This document shows, one piece after another, positions 60,459-64,000 of a DNA stretch of 64,000 nt. Position numbers and translations under genes: made by a program. The notes below the pieces were generated by a model. The model saw only the letters and a list, made by a program, of their open reading frames with translations, had not been told where the DNA came from and made no database searches. The stretch is from Saccharothrix australiensis. Lineage in GTDB: Bacteria; Actinomycetota; Actinomycetes; Mycobacteriales; Pseudonocardiaceae. The stretch covers positions 4,861,501-4,925,500 of the forward strand of contig NZ_RBXO01000001.1 in assembly GCF_003634935.1 (NCBI RefSeq), given 5' to 3'. Every line of letters begins with the position of its first letter. The stretch's first letter is position 1.

Positions 60459-60842
60459 GTGTCGGAGGACTGGGCGGCAGTCGCCAAGGCCATCAACCAG
60501 CGGGTGAACGAACTGGGATGGCGTCAACGGGAGCTTGCGGAACGCTCGCACGTCTCCCAAGCGATCGTCCGAGAGGTACAACACCACACCGTCGAACGCC
60601 GCCGCAGCCCGCGCACTCTTGAGTCCCTGTCGACAACTCTCGGCTGGCACCCGCAACACCTCGATGCCGTGCTGCACAACCGAAGGCCACCCGAACCAGG
60701 CGAACCAGTCGCCAACCCGACCGACACCCTGTGGTCCCGTTTGGACAGTGTCGAACAGCGCCTGGCGGAGATCACCGAACGCCTCGACGACCTCAAATCG
60801 ACCCTGGCGACGGTCGCCGAACATGTCCGCGAACGCCGGTAG
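60459..60842 (+). CDS. XRE-family DNA-binding protein with C-terminal coiled coil
   Basis: 127 residues. The helix-turn-helix is VAKAINQRVNELGWRQRELA then ERSHVSQAIVREVQHHTVER. A heptad-like tail (LDSVEQRLAEITERLDDLKS, TLATVAEHVRERR) suggests dimer or tetramer formation. GTG at 60459 follows GGAGG by five bases, better than the upstream ATG whose extension is Arg-rich and not HTH-like. Divergent to the excision/transfer operon, it is the likely master repressor of the element. Confidence 0.85.
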   Translation: MSEDWAAVAKAINQRVNELGWRQRELAERSHVSQAIVREVQHHTVERRRSPRTLESLSTTLGWHPQHLDAVLHNRRPPEPGEPVANPTDTLWSRLDSVEQRLAEITERLDDLKSTLATVAEHVRERR

Positions 60843-60917
60843 CCCGGTGCGTTTCCGCTGGTGGGATGAGGTGGTTTCCATGAGGTCAATTCCACTGCGA
60901 TTACCCGCCGGGCCCCA

Positions 60918-60954
60918 TGCATCACCGATGCAGGTCCCATGCACAACCAGTGCA
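60918..60954. promoter_or_regulatory. Twin TGCA-type palindromes
   Basis: TGCAT-N5-ATGCA (60918-60932) and TGCAC-N5-GTGCA (60940-60954) are both perfect with 5-bp arms, in a 22-bp tandem repeat whose units begin CCCATGCA. They lie 39 bp before the ATG at 60993, between the XRE and HTH/Nudix-like genes. Best read as an operator bound by two dimers on the same DNA face. Confidence 0.75.
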
Positions 60955-60992
60955 GGTTCTCCACACATCGCGCTCGGGGGAGTGGCGACGAG

Positions 60993-62561
60993 ATGAGCTT
61001 GAACGACGGCTGGACCGGCCGAACCGCGTCGGCGCTCCAACTCGCACTCCGACTGACCCACGAGGCATTCGCCGAACACCTCGGCATCGGCGTCCGCACG
61101 GTCGCGTCCTGGCACCAGAAGCCGGACCTGCGCCCGAAGACGGAGATGCAGCAGCTCCTGGACACGGCCCTCGACCAGGCACCCGCAGCCGTCAAGGCCC
61201 GGTTCACCGCACTCGCCGCAGAACCCGCCCTAGACCTCCCCGACGGCGCAGCCGAAGACGCGGAGGTACGCCTTGGCGCAGACCCAACGGTCGTCGCCGC
61301 TCTCGACTGGCTGGACGAACACGCCGGCTGGGAACCAGGCACGGCCCGCCGCCGCGTCGCCGAACGCCTCGTTCGCCTCGATGTCCGCGCACTCCAAGAC
61401 CGAGGCGTCCGCCGCAGCCGCGTCAACCAACGCGACACGGCCCGAGCGCTCACCACCTACTACGGCACGCCAACAACCGGCCACGGCCGCTACACAGCCA
61501 CGTTGGGCAACATCCAGGCCACCACCACAGTCCTAACTCACCCCGACTGGCTAGACCTGGCCTGCCCACTCCTCCCAGCTCACGACCGTCTGAAGCTCTC
61601 CGGCGTAACCCCGGACGATGATCTAGCGATGGACGAGGAGACCGCGGGGCGCACAGCCCAGCGGTTGGCCGAAGCGCTCGCGCTGGGAAACCGCATGGTC
61701 AACCTGCCGCTGTTCCGGCTGCTCGACGTGGACGCGCGCAAGGGCGCGATCACCGGTTCCGTAGGCGTGACGAGCTTCGTGGGGTACGTGGTGACGATGG
61801 ACCTGCTCGAAGGCGAGCTGGTCGACGCCCTCACCACCAACACCCCAACCACCCCCGGCGCCCTCCCACTCCGAGACGCCTACCTCCCGAACCTCTCCGC
61901 AGCACTCGACGTCTCCGACCGCATGTGCGCCGGCGGCACCCTCGCCCTCACCGCCATCGCACGCCCAGCCGACCCGTTCCGCGGAGGCCCGGACTACCTA
62001 CTCCTGGTGCAGGAACGCTCAGGCCACGTCATCAACGCCGCCCGCCGCCTGGCCGTCATCCCCAAGGGCTTCCACCAGCCACTCACGGACTACCGAGCCG
62101 ACGCCCAAGTCGGCGCGACCCTCCGCCGCGAGATGGAAGAGGAACTGTTCGGCCGCGAGGACATAGACCACACGGTGGGAGAGCAGCGCCACGCAGACCC
62201 CATGCACCCCAGCCGCATGTCGGACCCGATGCGCTGGCTCACCGCCGAACCCGGCCGCCTACGCATGGAGTGCACCGCCTTCGGTCTCAACCTGGTCAGC
62301 GGCAATTACGAATTCGCCAGCCTGATCGTCATCGAAGACGAAGAGTTCTGGACGCGCTACGGTGGCCAAGTCCAAGCCAACTGGGAGTCCGCAAGACTTC
62401 GCCAGTATTCCAGCCTCGACACCGAACAGTTGGAAGAACTAGCCAATGATGTAGCGTGGAGCAACGAAGGACTGTTCGCGCTCCTGCAAGGTCTCCGACG
62501 CCTACGCGAACTAGGCGGACCCCGCGTCAACCTGCCCGCGATCGAATGGGAGCTAAAGTGA
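60993..62561 (+). CDS. HTH plus degenerate-Nudix-like regulator
   Basis: 522 residues. An N-terminal helix-turn-helix is SALQLALRLTHEAFAEHLGI then GVRTVASWHQKPDLRPKTEM. The centre has DPTVVAALDWLDEHAGWEPG and SRVNQRDTARALTTYYGTPT. From about 225 to the end is a large conserved domain with LLLVQERSGHVINAARRLAV, PKGFHQPLTDYRADAQ and the partial Nudix-like RREMEEELFGRED, where the full GX5E start of the Nudix box is missing. The ATG at 60993 is preceded by GGGGGAG and two TGCA palindromes. Nudix protein Pif gives transfer immunity in pSAM2, so a comparable role is possible. The 3' end overlaps the cupin gene by GTGA. Confidence 0.8.
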   Translation: MSLNDGWTGRTASALQLALRLTHEAFAEHLGIGVRTVASWHQKPDLRPKTEMQQLLDTALDQAPAAVKARFTALAAEPALDLPDGAAEDAEVRLGADPTVVAALDWLDEHAGWEPGTARRRVAERLVRLDVRALQDRGVRRSRVNQRDTARALTTYYGTPTTGHGRYTATLGNIQATTTVLTHPDWLDLACPLLPAHDRLKLSGVTPDDDLAMDEETAGRTAQRLAEALALGNRMVNLPLFRLLDVDARKGAITGSVGVTSFVGYVVTMDLLEGELVDALTTNTPTTPGALPLRDAYLPNLSAALDVSDRMCAGGTLALTAIARPADPFRGGPDYLLLVQERSGHVINAARRLAVIPKGFHQPLTDYRADAQVGATLRREMEEELFGREDIDHTVGEQRHADPMHPSRMSDPMRWLTAEPGRLRMECTAFGLNLVSGNYEFASLIVIEDEEFWTRYGGQVQANWESARLRQYSSLDTEQLEELANDVAWSNEGLFALLQGLRRLRELGGPRVNLPAIEWELK

Positions 62562-62908
62562 CCGCCAACTGGCAAGCCGGAAACGCCAACGAAGACGGCG
62601 AAGCCACCCGCGGATGGCTGGTAGGCCACTTCATCGACCCATCCCAAGGCGTCCGCTCCCAGAAGGACGTCGAAGTCAAGTGGGCGAACCACCCCGCAGG
62701 CGACAAGCGCACCGACTGGACCTCAGACGACCAGCGCACCACTCTCGTCTTCCTGGTGACCGGCCACTTCCGCGTAGAGACCACCGAAGGCAACTCCACC
62801 ATGACCCGCCCAGGCGACTACATCATGTGGGGACCGGGCATCGACCACTCATGGGAAGCCGTAGCCGACTCCACCGTTCTAACGGTCCGCTGGCCGTCAC
62901 AGACCTGA
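62558..62908 (+). CDS. Single-domain cupin protein
   Basis: 116 residues. The cupin barrel is readable from WLVGHFIDPSQGVRSQKDVE through LVFLVTGHFRVETTEGNSTM to TRPGDYIMWGPGIDHSWEAV, with PGDYIxWGPGxxHxW as motif 2. GTG start overlaps the HTH/Nudix-like stop by GTGA. It converges with the paralogue on the minus strand, with stops overlapping by 12 bp. The ligand is unknown; the metal-binding His of motif 1 is not clear. Confidence 0.85.
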   Translation: MTANWQAGNANEDGEATRGWLVGHFIDPSQGVRSQKDVEVKWANHPAGDKRTDWTSDDQRTTLVFLVTGHFRVETTEGNSTMTRPGDYIMWGPGIDHSWEAVADSTVLTVRWPSQT

Positions 62909-64000
62909 CAGCTCAACGGCAGGTAGATCAACCCGCCCGCCTCCAATCTCCCTGAGCCGCCGAAGTCCTTGGAGCAACGCGAACAACCCTTCGTTGCTCC
63001 AAGACTCCCGCGCCACCAGATCCCCGATCAGTTCACTATCAAGACTCGAATAGAGCTGCAACCCGCCCGCTTCCCAGTTCGCTTCGACCTGCCCGCCGAA
63101 CCGCGACCAGAACTCCTCATCCTCGATGACAATCAGGCTGGCATACTCATAATTCCCACTCACCAGGTTGAACCCGAACCCAGTGCATTCCAACCGCATC
63201 CGCCCAGGCTCCGCAGCAAGCCACCGCATAGGTTCCGACCACCGCCCCGGATGCATAGGTGAGGCCGCGCGAGTCTCCCCGGTAGTCGTATCCAACTCCG
63301 CGCGCCCGAACAACTCCTCTTCCAGCTCACGGAGCAGCGTCGCGCTGACCGCCACGTCCCCGCGAAGGTCGTTGAGCGGCTGGTGGAACCCCTTGGGGAT
63401 GACAGCAAGCCGTCCGGCCGCGTTGAGCACATGCCCAGAACGCTCCTGCACCAGCAACGCATAGTCCGGCTCACCCCGAAACCGGTCACGGGGCCGCGCG
63501 ATCGCACACAACGCCAGCACCCCGCCCGCACACGTCCGGGCTGGCAAGTCGAGCACAGCCCTCAGATCCGGCAGGTACGCATCCCGCAACGGCAACCCGC
63601 CCCGCCGCTGGCTGACGGCGTCAACAAGCTCGCTCTCCAGCAGATCAGCCGTCAACGCATACTCAACGAACGGCACCAGCCCCACCGTGCCCGCAAGCGG
63701 GTTGCCCTGCTCAATCCCCAACAGCCGGTACAGCGGAAGATTGGCCACCCGCACCCCAAGCACAGCCGACTCCGCAAGCTTCGCCGCCGCCGCACCCGCC
63801 ATCGCTCCATCCAACACGCGGAGCGCACTCCTGTTCTCCTGCAACAACTTCAGCCGCTCACTACCATCCGCCAACGGTCGAACAGCAGTCCACCACTCCG
63901 ACACCCCGAACATAGTGGTCTCCAGCACTTGACCGCCGACACCCGCGCGGTACATGCCGTACCCATCCACCTCACCGCGGTAGTAGTGAGCGAGCGCCCG
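62897..64000 (-). CDS. Paralogue of the HTH/Nudix-like regulator (5' end off window)
   Basis: At least 367 residues, open at the right edge; frame begins RALAHYYRGEVDGYGMYRAG, matching the middle of the 60993 protein (TARALTTYYGTPTTGHGRYT). High similarity follows: ADLLESELVDAVSQRRGGLP, LRDAYLPDLRAVLDLPARTC, LLVQERSGHVLNAAGRLAVI and LLRELEEELFGRAELDTTTG versus the same elements in the other copy. It too lacks a full Nudix box. The two genes face each other across the cupin, so an ancient inverted duplication is likely. Its HTH end is beyond 64000. Confidence 0.85.
   Translation of the reverse strand, partial: RALAHYYRGEVDGYGMYRAGVGGQVLETTMFGVSEWWTAVRPLADGSERLKLLQENRSALRVLDGAMAGAAAAKLAESAVLGVRVANLPLYRLLGIEQGNPLAGTVGLVPFVEYALTADLLESELVDAVSQRRGGLPLRDAYLPDLRAVLDLPARTCAGGVLALCAIARPRDRFRGEPDYALLVQERSGHVLNAAGRLAVIPKGFHQPLNDLRGDVAVSATLLRELEEELFGRAELDTTTGETRAASPMHPGRWSEPMRWLAAEPGRMRLECTGFGFNLVSGNYEYASLIVIEDEEFWSRFGGQVEANWEAGGLQLYSSLDSELIGDLVARESWSNEGLFALLQGLRRLREIGGGRVDLPAVELSGL

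Noticed and set aside
60993-62561. True Nudix hydrolase in the HTH protein
   Set aside because: The REMEEELFG block is there, but the GX5E start of the Nudix box is missing and the Gly is shifted by one residue. I keep it as Nudix-like only.
54827-64000. A replication initiator or relaxase gene of the integrative element
   Set aside because: No RepSA, RepAM, Prim-Pol or relaxase motif was seen. If there is one, it lies past 64000.

Overview
The window is high-GC actinobacterial DNA. GTG and TTG starts, 4-bp ATGA/GTGA/TTGA gene overlaps, an IdeR/DmdR-type iron box, WhiB, SigE-family sigma, Wadjet and AICE-type genes all fit. The mix suggests a filamentous actinomycete, possibly Pseudonocardiales (Saccharothrix/Actinosynnema/Lentzea-like); the genus is an inference.

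Region 1 (1-13.0 kb, minus strand) is a catechol-peptide siderophore locus: dhbA with its own iron box, then dhbC, dhbE, dhbB, a free aryl carrier protein, a siderophore-interacting reductase, a lipoprotein binding protein, two FecCD permeases and a C-A-PCP-E NRPS that runs off the left edge. Most genes overlap by 4 bp, so synthesis, export-independent uptake and iron release are one regulated unit. Region 2 (13.0-27.2 kb) holds regulator/enzyme pairs: an FBP zinc-finger protein and TetR; a sigma factor and membrane partner; an orphan YcaO; a serine hydrolase, TetR and quinone oxidoreductase; HxlR and a flavin monooxygenase; and an MmyB-type XRE regulator divergent from an AKR-CMD-MFS operon.

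Region 3 (27.3-31.7 kb) is a six-gene cassette combining an AfsA-like hotdog protein, a HAD phosphatase, a KASIII-like synthase, two unrecognised proteins and a tautomerase. It could make a small butenolide/butyrolactone-like molecule and is the leading candidate for an undescribed pathway. Region 4 (31.8-39.9 kb) is a complete four-gene Wadjet (JetABCD) anti-plasmid system, followed by a deleted SDR pseudogene, a lipoprotein, an NB-ARC/TPR ATPase and a MarR-amidohydrolase pair with two visible operators (to 45.9 kb).

Region 5 (46.1-48.8 kb) is a patch of decayed genes with IS701 and IS630 transposase remnants. It borders an orphan deoxysugar/aromatic-polyketide island (48.8-54.5 kb): two Gfo/Idh/MocA reductases, an aromatase/cyclase, an AKR lacking catalytic Lys and His, and a PLP 3-dehydratase with the diagnostic Lys-to-His change.

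Region 6 (54.8-64.0 kb) starts at tRNA-Leu(GAG), whose 3' end is overlapped by the stop of a large serine integrase. It continues as an integrative conjugative element: integrase, 50-residue ORF, FtsK/TraB translocase, DUF2637/SpdB-like protein, membrane protein, WhiB and Xis in one coupled operon, then a divergent XRE gene, twin TGCA palindromes, and two inverted paralogues of an HTH/degenerate-Nudix protein flanking a cupin. The element continues past the right edge.
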